A stretch of 64,000 nucleotides of DNA from Channa striata (Eukaryota > Chordata > Actinopteri > Anabantiformes > Channidae), in contig CM065176.1 of the NCBI GenBank assembly GCA_033026295.1, forward strand, positions 9,775,945-9,839,944, written 5' to 3'. Below the pieces are notes generated by a model that was not told the origin of the DNA, did not search any database, and saw nothing but the letters and a program-made list of their open reading frames with translations. Below are positions 36,160 through 48,869 of the stretch, one piece after another. The position numbers and the translations under genes were made by a program. Positions within the stretch are counted from its first letter, which is position 1, and every line of letters starts with the position of its first letter.

Positions 36160-36524
36160 TCGACCGTTTGATTGAGCGCCGCCCTGCTGCCGTGACCCGC
36201 TGCTCGACGGTTCACGACCGGAGGAGGCCCTGCGTGGAGGATCTGCCCCCTTCCTCCTACCTCCTCCTCCTCCTCCTCCTCCTCCTCCTCCTCGGCAGCT
36301 ACCCGGGTTCAGCACCGAGGACAGCTCCCTGTCTGCCGGTCAAACCCAAACCCAAGCAGGGCAGGAGGACGTCGGCCGCGCTCAGAGCACATGAGAGGCT
36401 GCGGCTCCGGCGGCGGTTCCCCGTTACCTTCACCGACACCCGGGCGACGTATGTGACAGTGAGACGATCGTTGTGGGAGTCACGGAAACGAGGCTGAAGC
36501 AACATGATCTCCCGGTACAAACCG
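36160..36524 (+). other. GC-rich first-exon-like segment of unknown gene
   Basis: This CpG-rich block contains a 109-codon frame (36168-36497) with a Leu run from a CTC repeat. Right after it, ATG ATC TCC CGG TAC AAA CCG at 36504-36524 runs into a perfect GTAAGT donor. It looks like a promoter with a first exon. I recognise no protein starting MISRYKP. Splicing to the CTCCTCAG acceptor ending at 37321 would meet a stop three codons later, so a non-coding RNA or a distant exon is possible. Confidence 0.35.
36261..36293. repeat. (CTC)n triplet repeat
   Basis: Eleven CTC units in the GC-rich island between ush1c and abcc8; read on the plus strand in one frame they encode a leucine run. Confidence 0.9.
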
Positions 36525-38559
36525 GTAAGTAGCGCCGGATGTGTCACCGGGTCACTCCGCTGATCGAACGGCAGATTCATACGCAGAGTTATGCAGTTTT
36601 TGCAAGGAGGCATATGTGTATGAACCATAAATAATGTATAGGTTAGGCTACGTGATATATCCACTGGGGGCAGACGTGTTTTTATTGCATGCATACATGC
36701 AGATAAAGGTTTCTTTAATTTCAATTTTAGGTCACATCATCACTGGGATTTATTCTGAGCTAGTTTCAAAACGCGAGTTATGCAGAGTGTGAAACACTGG
36801 ATGTGGTGGTTTTCGCAGAGGCTTCAGCATTGTGTTCACAGCCAGATGGAAAACTTTGATTTCTCTACTATAATATGAGTTGAAGCACTAGCACGTTTAT
36901 CCTCTGTGGAGAAAAAAAAAATTACAAGTTATTGTGATTCATTTTTCACCTCTCACCCTCACTTTGACTCCCACAGACAAAATCATCACGGTACATGAGC
37001 CACACACACACACTTTGTCCTACCAGGCCAGTTATATTTAGTTGGCATCTCTTTGTATCCGTGGCTATTTGACAAAGACGTGATGTCACCACACAACCAT
37101 GGCCCGGCCTGTGGTTGAGAGTGGTTTGATACTGAATGATTTTTAGGAATGCATTGTTGTAATCCCTGTAGATACAGCATATTAACCTAAATGTGAGAGC
37201 TCCTGCTGCTTAAAACGTCCTTCTCCTTATTGGGTCTCTCCCTCGCTCTGTCTCTGAGCGGCTGCTGCTCTTCTTCTCATCTGTTTTTTTTTAATACTCA
37301 CTGATGCTCCAACTCTCCTCAGGCAATCCAGTGATGGACAGTGCTAATCTCCGATGTAGGGCACTACAGAACTAGTGCCCACTGTGTTACCCCAGCTGCA
37401 GGAAAGGATAGGAATGCACTCAGCGCATGCCAAAAGCGTATTTTTCTATTATTCTATTATTTCACTTTAAGCTATGCCTGATGTTTCAGTCCTATGCATC
37501 ACATTGCCTCCAAATCGCCTTTTGACTTTAAAGTAATATGAAGAGATGCATATTTTTCCTGCAACAAACTTTTATGTGCTTGCAGTGCAAAGCCACTGCT
37601 GCCTGTTCTGACTACAGGTTCTCATTGTCTCCACCGAGCTGCCATTGTTTCCATCTCCCTGAGAATAGTTTCCAAAAATGGCAGCGTTACAACTACAATC
37701 CAACATTTCTCATTAGCATGCAACATTCACTGCTGGTAGTGTTGCAATCCCGCGTTATACATTTTCCTCTTTTCCGTATGTATCTCAAAGAGAACGTCAA
37801 TAGACTTTTTAGAGGCTTTGACTGCTGCTAGATGTACAATGAACTGGAATATAAAAGTAAGAAGATGACTCAATAAAAAAAAAATGCAGTAGAACCATTT
37901 GTCAATACTGTTTTATACTGTATGTCAAGACATATCACAGCTGTTTCATGTGGTTCCCACCAGATGCTCAAGTATTTAATTATTTCTTTAATGATGTTAT
38001 GCCAAACATGGTAAAAGTTGAATTACTCTGGTAATGGTAACTAGTTTTTATTTTTACATGACCTTTTACATTACTTTGTTATTACATGGCCATTATCAGC
38101 GTATGTCACACAGCAAACACCTATGTGTGTGAAGTGCTCATTATCTTTAAGCTTATCTGCTTGCTGGTGCTATGTGAAGGTCAGCGTGACATGGATTACA
38201 TTAGCAATAAACCATAAATAACTGCTAAGAAAAGGCTATGAGTGTTCCCCTGTTGATACATGGATTATCAAAATCTGCTCCCATGTGCCTCTTTGCTGAT
38301 CCCTCTGTACACATCAGCTGCTGTTGGCTGCAGCAGGATCCTTCCCTGAGGACTGCGTGCGCAATTCATTCGTCACAGGAATCCAATAATCATTTATGTT
38401 GCCATTTTTCATGTGTGCTGTCTACATGTGGTCATTCTTGCTAAGTGCTCTTGTAGATATGATGTGAACTGATGTGATAAACAACAGAGGGATAGAGTGA
38501 AATTCCAGAAAATGTGGTGGTAGGATTTACGCTATAGGCTTGTACAAGCTCTGCCATGA

Positions 38560-38960
38560 ATATTACTTTTACTTATATGATTTTGTGTACATGGGCACAC
38601 ACAGAGGACGAGGCCCACCATTTTTGTCTGTTGTTTGTGGAGAATTGTAATGTGTTCTGGACAGTTTTGTGTATGACTTTGTTTGTCATTTTGAGTGTTT
38701 TTTGTTATCTAATGTCTGTTTTTACCCTTTGGTGATTAATTTGGAAATTGTTTGTGTCCTTTATGTTACTTTTTGCTAATTTTGTGACTATTTTTGGATG
38801 TTTTGTGTCTGTTTACAGTCATTTTTGCGTCTATAATCATTGGTTGTTTTGATAATTTGTGTCCATTTGTTTACATTTTGTTGCCATTTTTGGTCATTTA
38901 GTGTCCATTTTATGATGTTTCCTGTATCTTTTTTGCTCATGTTGCACCTCTTTTGGACAA
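38560..38960. repeat. Degenerate T-rich tandem sequence
   Basis: About 400 bases in which variants of TTTTGTGTC(T/C)NTTT and TTTTTGGTCATTT recur at irregular spacing of roughly 20-40 bases. It reads as a decayed minisatellite; exact unit boundaries cannot be set by eye. Confidence 0.45.
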
Positions 38961-39215
38961 TAATGGGCTGTTTGTTATAAGTAATTATGCATGTTTGTGG
39001 TCATTTTAGGTTTTCAACTGAACATTTTCAAATAAGAAATAGTAACAGTAACTTGTCCCATGCGACCCCCCTCCCCCAACCTCTGTCGTGTCCTGTACTG
39101 AAATATGTTTTTAAATATTTAGTAAATGAGGTGGACAAAATATTAGCAACAGCCTTGAACGAACCCCTCAGTAACACACACGAGCAGTTATTATCTTTGC
39201 ATGTCTTTAGCTGCT

Positions 39216-39245
39216 GTGCCTAATAAAGTGGCCACTGAGTGTGGA
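39216..39245. mobile_element. Possible end of a teleost interspersed repeat
   Basis: The words CCTAATAAAGTGGCCACTGAGTG match the terminal stretch of a repeat I remember as very common in fish genomes (CACTCxGTGGCCACTTTATTAGG when inverted). Only this end is recognisable. Confidence 0.35.
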
Positions 39246-39255
39246 TGACGGCTCC

Positions 39256-39263
39256 TGACGTCA
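39256..39263. promoter_or_regulatory. Palindromic cAMP response element upstream of abcc8
   Basis: Exact TGACGTCA in a CpG-bearing stretch about 660 bases upstream of the abcc8 ATG. CREB/ATF binding is expected from the motif only. Confidence 0.4.
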
Positions 39264-39495
39264 GCGCTGCTCATTCAGCAGCTCTCTTCTTCCTGTCTCT
39301 CCATCCTTTCTCCTTGGACCCCGCCCTCAGCCTCCTACCTTCACTCAGCCTCGGGGGTTCGGTCCTGCGGCTCGCCTACACACTCCTCCCCCCTGCCGTC
39401 TTCCAAGGTCGATTTTGAGCTCCCGTTTGCAGAGAGACAGAAATAGCAGGTGCAGCGCAGAATGCTGCTGGAGCTGCGTGCGTGTGTGTGTGTTG

Positions 39496-39498
<3 letters not shown>

Positions 39499-39536
<38 letters not shown>
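39499..39536. repeat. (TG)n microsatellite in the abcc8 5' region
   Basis: About 38 bases of TG repeats roughly 390 bases upstream of the abcc8 start codon, preceded by an interrupted TG run from about 39481. Opposite-strand frames full of Thr-His here are repeat artefacts. Confidence 0.95.
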
Positions 39537-39539
<3 letters not shown>

Positions 39540-39922
39540 ACCATGTGTGAACACATTCCAGCGGAGCCGAGCAGCGTCGTGTGTAAGTGAGGCTGCGCTT
39601 GTGGACGATGTCTGCGGACTGCAGATGTTTCTCAGCAGCATGGCCGGGGAAGCTGCTTAGACTGCCGGAGAGGAGAGCGAGCTGCTGCCGCCGCTGCCGC
39701 CGCTGCACCGGACTCTGAACCCTCCTCCCTCCCCCCGTGTCCTTTCTTTATGCGGATCCGGTATTTGGGATTTGATTAGGACGGAGAGACCGCGATCCGA
39801 CGACATGCTCTGAGAGCCTCTTTTTTAAAAATCTCTCTCTCTGTCCTCTTGCTTTCCTTCCTCCTCCTCTTCCTCCTCCTCGTCATCCTCACGCCGGTGC
39901 CCTGCAGAGTCCCGGTTCCACC

Positions 39923-42900
39923 ATGTCCTTGGCGTTTTGTGGGAACGAGAATAACTCGGCGGCCTACAACGTGGACGGGGGGGTTCTGAACAACGGCTGT
40001 TTCCTGGATGCGCTCAACGTGGTGCCACATGTTTTCCTCCTCTTCATCACATTCCCCATTCTCTTCGTCGGTGAGTGTTGCTGGGAGGTGAGATCCTCCT
40101 CGACCGCCTCACATCCCACCTCCCCCCCCACCCTCACACACACACCACTCACACACACACAAAGCTCAGTGTCGTTTCATGTGAATACACACTGTTTTCC
40201 CCATGAGAAACATGGGCGCCTCAGTACAGACGGATGGTGTTTGCAGACATTTTTGGAAGTAAACTTGTGATGGAATGTTGTGCACACAGACACGCCAGCT
40301 TTAGGTTACACGGTCTCTGCTCCTCTCCTGGTTCCTGGCTCATCATGTCTGCTGGTGTGAGAGTCCAGCTCTGCATCACTGCACGGTCACACGTGTTGAT
40401 CTTCTGTTCTATCATGTCATTGTGTGTATGTCTTCATTCAGTGTCCTTTTCTTCTCAAACGGCACTTTGTCATTTCACACAACTGCCTTGAAGGTGTTTT
40501 CCTGTTGTCCACTGTGTCTGACAATATGGAAAACAAATCCAAGCTCTCAATCGTGTTCAGCACACGGGCATATTTTAAGTTATCATATGTAAGTTATTAG
40601 ATTTATCTGATTTGCTTTGTCTTTTCTGACACTTAACTTGCAAGAAACTGGCAAAAAAAATACATCCAGGTGTTCATCCATCCTTTGTCCTTGAAGGTCA
40701 GGGAGGACTGGAGCCAATCCCAGCTGACCTTAACTTAGAAGGCAGGTTCACCCTGAGCAGTTCACCAGTCCATCACACGTTTGACACCCTGAGACAATCA
40801 TTCATGCTGACATTCACTCCTACTGAACCAAACCTGCAGACTGACGGGCCAAACCAGGAGCAAACCCACTTAGGGATGTGGAGACAGTCGGTGTTGATTG
40901 ATAAAATGTCATCACTCAACATGCAAACTCCACACAGTAAGAACCCGTCAGGTCACACAGTCCAACCTACAGTCTCCTTATGATGCCAATTAATTGGATA
41001 TAAACATTTTCTGTCGATCAATTAATTAACGAATTGACTATTCAGCTCCAACCTCAGTGTTCTGCATAAACCTCAGTGAGTCCAATATCTCTACCATCTG
41101 CTGAGTGAAGGAATAAAACAATTTAAAACCAACAAACTTAGTTAATTTTCTTTTTGTTTTAGACATGATGTAATTGCATGATGCACAAATTATATGAACA
41201 ACTTATCAAAATGTTCATGCCTGTGTGCATTTTGACTTGTGTGATATTCTTTACTAATATGGGGAAATTTTTTTGTGAAATTGGTTTTAATTGTGTTGCA
41301 TGGCACTTGAGCAGATGGTATGAATTTGTATGTGTTATCATTTGTGAAAAAGAGAGAGCGGAAGAGACGGCTCGAGGACGTGCAGGGATGTGCGTGCGTG
41401 TGTGTGTTTGATTGCCGGCCTGTGCCAACACTTCTCCGCGAGATAAACTTTGCAGCAGTTAAGGTGCCAACAGCGAGTCATTAACATTGTTCGACCAGCA
41501 GAGATGTTTTTAATGGCAAAAATGACTCACATTAATATAAATTACACTTTGATGACTAAATCCTTGTACTGTATAGTGCAGTCTGACTTAAAATCAACAT
41601 CTGTCTAAGGGAGGGGACAAAGGATCGATAAAGACGAAGTTTTAAGCACTGTGTGATTTAAAATAATTGACTGGAGTGCCAGCAGTCCTCTAGCTACTGT
41701 CGCTGTCTCCGCCTGCCAAGTACTGCGCGATCTAATAAGAGCAATAATCACACACTCATGAACAGCAAAAAGTTAACCGACTGGCTGGCTGCTGTTGGCC
41801 GAGTAGGTCTTTTTTACTTTCTGGTAGACTTTTATCCTGGCTGTGAGTGTGAGAGTGCTTAGTCAGGATGTTCAAGGTTGTGCTGGGACTAGAGATCAAT
41901 GCAGTAAGTCAAGCCGGCACAAGGTTATTTTCAGTGACATATTTACACCTGCTCACACAGAGGTAAATCAAGAAAAGTACACTTTATCGTCGTAATCCAT
42001 ATTTACATTCTCTGCGAATGTGTGAATATTAATTGAAGATTTTGTTTTATCACGTCTGATTATGTAAAACTGTATTTCTGTTTCCTGTTGGAGGCTGGGG
42101 CAGCCAGAGTTCAAAGGTCCACATCCACCACAGCACCTGGCTTCACTTTCCTGGTCACAACCTGCGCTGGCTCCTCACCTTCGTCTTGCTCTTCGTCCTC
42201 GTCTGTGAGATTGCAGAAGGCATCGTGTCTGATGGGTACGTTTGACACACTAATCTTCCGTTTCAGTCCCATGGTGGTTTTAGACACGCAAGCATTACTT
42301 GATTAGAATTGTTGGGTGACACACCTCCCTTGAGTGGTGCTTTGTACCTGGGATGGCAGGTGAATGCAAATGACTCTTTGCTGAGCAGGAACAGAAATCC
42401 TACCATGCTCACGTTCACTCCTACAGGGGAATCAGAGGGAGGCCTGTTAAAACTAACCTGCACTTTTCTCTTTCTGATGGGCTTGTGCTCTAATTTGCTC
42501 TCCAAAATATTAGTCTGCGACAATATCAACTGTCCCAACTTCATGTTTTATTTTAAATATTTGTTGGAACACTAATTTTGTATGGTTATTGTTGTAGTGT
42601 ATTGTTATTGCTGAGGAAATAAAATGTGCTGCAATGAGTTCACCCTGGATATGAGTATGGGATGACGTCTACTCTTCAAAGCTAAACCAAATAACTTCCC
42701 AACACAAAGAAGAATGCAGCTCACTGCTGACTATGCATTAACAACATTGTTTTTTCATGGGCAGAGACGTACAGCTGTACATTGCCGTTTCTGTGGCTGC
42801 TGAAAACAGTAGCTGGCATAGATGCTAATTTTAGCAAGTTGACTGAGCCTCTCCAACCAAATATAGCCATTAGACATGTGCTCCAGTTAAACTCCAACAC

Positions 42901-43364
42901 AAAAACAACAGTGTTTGATCCATTTCTGCCTTCAAACCCAGCATTTGTTTTTAAAACCTGCCTGCATGTGAGTTTCTCCCTGACGCCACATACGGTTAGA
43001 GTTGATGTGCCAGTCTCAGGGTTTATGCATGAGGAATCTTGGAGTCACAGCTGGACAGAGAATCAGTATTCTCCCCTCAAATCCCACACCTCCTTTGTTA
43101 TCTGTCCCTCTCTCTCTCCCCTTCCTGCTTGAGCCCCGTGTGTCCGATTGTTTGTGTGTATATGCTCAGTGAACCACCTTGTAATTATGTGTGGGCTTTT
43201 TAAACAAAAATGATTATTGTATATTAGCCAATTCTGCAGATTGGAGGCAGAGAAGAGCATTTGAGTGACTGTGGGTAAAGTGAAGAACTCTCCATCTGCT
43301 CAGCACTTCACTGGGGGTTGCTACAGTGACTGAAGTGCTGTGCTGAAGAGGACAGACATGTTTA

Positions 43365-43408
<44 letters not shown>

Positions 43409-46400
43409 GTATGTATGTGAGCCTTGCAGAGTCTTTGACTAATTCATTACAGTGCATGCAGTTCAGCATAATTTAAAAGTAGATGAAGGCAGAAGAAGCA
43501 CATGGATTAGTTAAAGTCACAGCATCCAGTTCAGACCCTGATGCTCCAGCCGGTTGAACGTTAAACCTTCTCTATCTGACATTTATTTGCAGGTTCAGCC
43601 AATCCCTCCATCTCCACCTGTACATGCCTGCAGGTCTGGCCTTCATGGCTGGCATCACCTCTATTATCTACTATCATAACATCGAGACCTCCAACTTCCC
43701 CAAACTACTGTTAGGTACAGTATTCATAAATCCAGCTCAAATCCAGTCGTTTGTAAACTAGTGGTTTCAGTAATAGTAAAACTGAACTGAACTCCTCTGA
43801 CCTTCAAGCGAAATTGTATGAGCTCCTCCGGATGATATAAATTCAAAGCAAGTCGACATGGTCGGTGCAACAGTGTGCAGATGTAAGGTTCATTACCTTC
43901 AGATAAGATAGCAAAATAATTGGGGATTAATATCCTCCCGTGTTACTGTACTGATACAGGTAGATATTAATTACACTCTCAGTAAGAAGATGGGCTTGAC
44001 TGTGCAAACAGTGAAAGATTTGCACACTTCTTTATGCTCATTGTTAGGAGTATTTATTGCCTGTAATTACTGGCATTACATTTCATTTCAGCCTGTGAGA
44101 ATTAATACATTACATAATAAGACATCTTCTTGATTGTGGGATAAGAATTACATCACAGCATGTTCTGAATGTTCAGTAATATTACAATCAACAATATCTC
44201 TTCCTAAATTCATATTTTACCCATTTACTGAAATGCATTTTGGAACTTTAATACCACTTTTCGTCATTGCCCATTAGTTTTCTCGTTTGCCCCTGTAATG
44301 ATTCTCCTGTTGCAGCACGCTGACTAGAAAGTGATGTTCTAATTCAAGACTCTAACCTACACGTTGCCACTATTGTCACTTTATAGATGTTTCCCAGTAC
44401 AAAGACATAAACACTGTTTATGGGTTTACTGCAGAGCCCGCATATGTAATGTTATTTCCCTGTTACCCGGCAGGGTAACCTGTCCACTTCAACACTAATC
44501 AGTTTTTACAATCCATCTCTCCAACAAGCTCAATAAAGCTACTGAAATCACATGATGAGAATCTACCAAACGATCTTCATGGAGTAAAAAAAAAAAAAAA
44601 AAAAAAGAATGTTGTTGACCTCAACAGCTGCTGAGGCAATGTTGTTGACATCTAAAGGGGAAGAGGGAAGCAGACGAGCAGGATAAAAATGGAAAGAAAA
44701 AGACAGAAGTAGAAGAGAAGGACACTTGCTTTAAATACAGCACACATCACAGCTAACGTGTGGCTGCAGGACTAAAACTAAATTAGATGATAAGAAAAAA
44801 TGTCACTCTGTAAATACTATAATATAATAGTATGTGAAATGTGACTCTGGCTATGATGAAGTGCACCTGGATATTGCACAAATCCAGTTTTAGATAAGCT
44901 GATTTAATAGTGGTGACAAACATTAAATTGAAGCCGCAGCTTTAATATAATCTCTCCGCAGTCAAGTTGTTTTTGTTTTTGGCTTGTCTGGTCTCTCTCT
45001 GATCCTCGTTAAATCTCCTCAGCCCTGCTGATCTACTGGGTGCTGGCCTTCATTATGAAGACTATCAAGTTTGCCAAGTACACCGAGCATGGCATCGGCC
45101 CCAGGCAGCTACGCTACTGCATCACCGCGCTGCTGGTGCTGCTGTACGGACTCCTGCTAGCTGTGGAGATTAATGTCATCCTGGGCAGGGTGAGTGTGTG
45201 TGTGTGTGTGTGTTATCACATTTGTGCAGACACACATGTGTAGTCATTTGTTACCAGTGATCTGTAAAGCTGAAGTCTAAATAGATTGGATACAATAATT
45301 CTGCATGTTTTCCTTGTCACCTGTGTTGAGCAGTTACACGATAAAATGTCTTACGTCTTTGCATGTGATTGTGGTGACAGATCTCAAATTAGTGCTGTTA
45401 TTTGAAGATCAGCTTACAGTAAATGAGTAAAATAGACATGGAATCCGTCTGTTTCACGTACAACACACAAAAATCTAAAGGGAAACGCGGTGACACAAGT
45501 CTGCAGCCTTACTTCTGATTCTGTGACGCTTTTGTGAAACTTTCACTTAAGTGATTAGATTTCAGTCTGTGTGCACCATGAATGTGGTTAAACAAATTAA
45601 AGGCAATGAACAAAACATAAAGTCGTCAAGGAATAATGCAGCAAAAATGATGTATGAAAAGGTCAAAAGAAGAAAATGATCACAAAGTGGCTCAGAATAA
45701 AAGCTGTTAACTTTATGAAAGAGACCTCAGCAGCCTCAGGCAACCATCTGGCTCAGATGTGGGTCAGCGGGTGAGCTGGTTTGTGCAACAAACATGATCA
45801 ACAGTGTCTTTAAAATTAAAATGGACTTTACTCTTTTATCGTGTTTCTGGCTGGAAAGTATTGATGCACAACAGATTATGGCCATGTTTTTTTTGATTAT
45901 TCAGATTTTGACATTTGCAGCCCTTTGGAACACAAACATGGTGAAAATGTCAGACTAGTGTACACTTTTTAACCTCGCTCCCTTGGACAATTTAGCGATC
46001 AGTTAACCTCTGCCAAAGGCACACATCTCTTATTGAGTCTGACACCCCGAGTGAACAGTTAAGAGTGAGCTTCTCCCATCATGCGCCTCACGCAGCCAAG
46101 TATTAAACAGTGTTGTGGATTAAATGTTGCACTGACTTTTAAATGTTTAAACGTGTTGTACCAATTAATACACTAGGAACCAGGCATTTGCTAAATATAG
46201 TAAGTATTGTTCTTATTTGATCTATTTTCTAATGGATGCATGTCATATATTGATGTCATGTGTTTGTCCTGTTTCTGTTCTATTTCATCTGACAGTCACC
46301 TCTGACCCAGTTTCCTTAAAGTTTAAAAACACATTGTTCATTTCTAAATGTTGCTTCTTTGTAATTATATAATACGTTATAGAACCAGATTTCACTGCAC

Positions 46401-48823
46401 TGCGTCTGTTTTTTTCTTCTCTGCTCCTTCTTAACAGTAGGTAAAAATAGGACATCGTTAGGAAATGTTACCTTTTGTTAAAGACTCAGCATCTGCCACA
46501 GATATATCAGGCAGCCTGTAATTAATACACAATGGGGGCTATTTGTCTTTCTGCTTTAATGAACATTAATCAGCATGTGTTCAACTGGCGTGTTCATTAT
46601 GGGCTAGCTCTCATATGCAGTATGGAGAAAATGATGTTTGATTTCTGGTGACTAATCAGTGGTTGTATGTTTTTTATTGAAAAGTTGAAGGTTTTGGTCC
46701 CTGTTTCTGTCACAGCGCTACATGTGTTTCGCCAACCCAACGGAGGTGAAGCCTCCTGAGGACCTTCAGGACCTGGGCGTTCGTTTCCTGCAGCCCTTCG
46801 TCAACCTGCTTTCCAAAGGCACTTACTGGTGGATGAACACTTTCATTACCTCCGCCCACAGACGACCAATTGACCTCAAGGTCATTGGCAAACTGCCCAT
46901 CGCGATGAGAGCCCTCACAAATTATATAAAGCTACGCAAGGCCTTCGAAGACCAGAAGGTTAGTTGTCCCGTTTGTTTACAGATGGTAATCTCTGCAAGC
47001 TATTGTCAGCAGTGTGGGTTGCTGTCTAGTGCTTAAATGAACTTGGGCCTTACATAAGTGAGTGTGTCAACAAAAAGACAGCAAAAGATAAAACCAACAA
47101 CAACAGACCCATAGTTTGCATGAAAATTGTATTCTGCAGTCAAAAAAACATTACATGCTGTGACATTTTTCACCAATTCCAAAAAAAAAAAAAAAAAAGT
47201 GGGCTCCCGTTCAGGCTGGAATAAACCCCAAGCTTAATATGTGATTTCACTTCTTGGTGAAATAGTGAAAATCAAAGCATCTCCCTCTCTTGTGTAAGTG
47301 GTGTGGAGTAAATGCCCTTTATTAAATATATTGGACAGTGGTGCTGATGAAAACAGACAGTAACAGAATATTGTCTCTGTGTTACAAAACATGATATTGG
47401 CTGTTTTCTGAAAACAGCCAATATCATTTTACGGATCCTCAAGTTTGAGACCAACATACTTGAGCAAATCAGTTTTACAACGAGCAGAAAGCTGCTTGAT
47501 TATCATCAAGGGATCAACTTCGATCTTCCACCAGAGACAAAAATAAGGCTTTAAGTATTTATGTAAAGGGTTAGAGTGCAGCTTGTTGTTGGATTTGTAA
47601 GTACAGCTATGAAAACTTTGATCTCTGTTGTGTGATGGCAGTTCTGGCCGGATCAGGAGCATTAAACTGTATTCAGATGTTACAGAGTTGATTTATTGAA
47701 CAGGATGATGGAAATGTCACACCGCCTGTAAATATGCACACGTGAACACAGGGTTAAGCTAATTCTTTGTCTCTGTCTCTCTCTTTCAAAGTCAAATATT
47801 TAATAATTTTACAATTTTTAAGTAATTAAAATGCTGATGGCTCAGGGGCTCAGTGATTGTGAATTGTTGTGCACAGTTGGTAAATGGATGCCAGTCAGAA
47901 TACCGGCTACTACAAAGTGTGGCTGTAGGTCAGTTTGACTATTACTCATGATTTCTTCAGTTATTCCACAGAGATTCCTGTTTATGTCATATTGCCTTTG
48001 AACAGGACAGTGAACTAAGTGCTGCTGATGTGTATGTGTCTATGGGGGAAAATGTAAATTCTTGTTGTCAAACTCCATCCTATAAAATGGCATTTTTTTG
48101 GATCCTCCTCTTCTTCTGGTGAAATCAGTTTTCAGTGGAGTACAGCCCTGGGAACATGTGAAATTAACCTAGTTTTTAGTTGTTATATTGTCTGCAGTCT
48201 CAGGATTGAAAACTTGTTTCCTGTTCAGGCATTGTCAGTAAGTTCTTTCAGTCTTTTAAATGCAGGTCCCGTTCAGATCCCTCTTTTTGCGTGTTTCTCT
48301 GTCTGACTTTTGGAGCACGTGTCAGGGGTCAGAGGTGAAGGGCCTTCTCTACAGGGTCGTCGTTTTCCAGTGTTTCCGAAGGTCACAAAAATTCGTCACT
48401 ACTGCATGTGCATCTGGTGTGAATGCATCCCCACTTCCTTCCGGACAGGAGCGCGGGATGAGAGAGACTGAGAGATCCCAGTGGAGGGGTTGAGGGGGGG
48501 TGGTGAGGCACTTAGATGAGAGTCCGGAGGCGCCGGGTCATTCAGATTCTACTGTGAACGAGGCGACATCGCGACCCCTGTGGGGGTGAAGGCACTGCTC
48601 TTCATGGGAAGCTAGTTTCAGTCAGTGTTTGTGAGAATGAAACATCCTAATTATTTGTAGTTTGACCTGAAGGTAGAAAGAAAGGATGTGCGTGTTTGTG
48701 TGTGACGCAGACATTGACACATTTTTTCATATGAAGGCTGTGGTTCAACATGAGCTCCAATGGAAAGCAAGGGATGCATGATAACAGTCACGTCTGTTCT
48801 CACAGTTCAGCCGAGTGCAAGCA

Positions 48824-48869
<46 letters not shown>

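Larger units (their letters stand above)
35189..39922. other. Intergenic region between ush1c and abcc8
   Basis: The first part is ush1c 3' untranslated DNA with AATAAA words at 35259 and about 35644. A GC-rich, first-exon-like island lies at about 36160-36530. From 36540 to 38560 there is no recognised feature. A T-rich degenerate tandem sequence follows (38560-38960). The last 680 bases (39240-39922) are the abcc8 promoter and 5' untranslated region: a palindromic CRE TGACGTCA at 39256-39263, a TG microsatellite and long pyrimidine runs. Confidence 0.5.

Noticed and set aside
36168..36497. A 109-aa secreted Leu-rich protein
   Set aside because: The hydrophobic run comes from a CTC repeat and the rest has no family resemblance. 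It was kept only as a property of the GC-rich island.
39341..39708. Three overlapping minus-strand frames rich in Thr-His
   Set aside because: They are translations of the TG/CA microsatellite in the abcc8 5' region, with no family resemblance.
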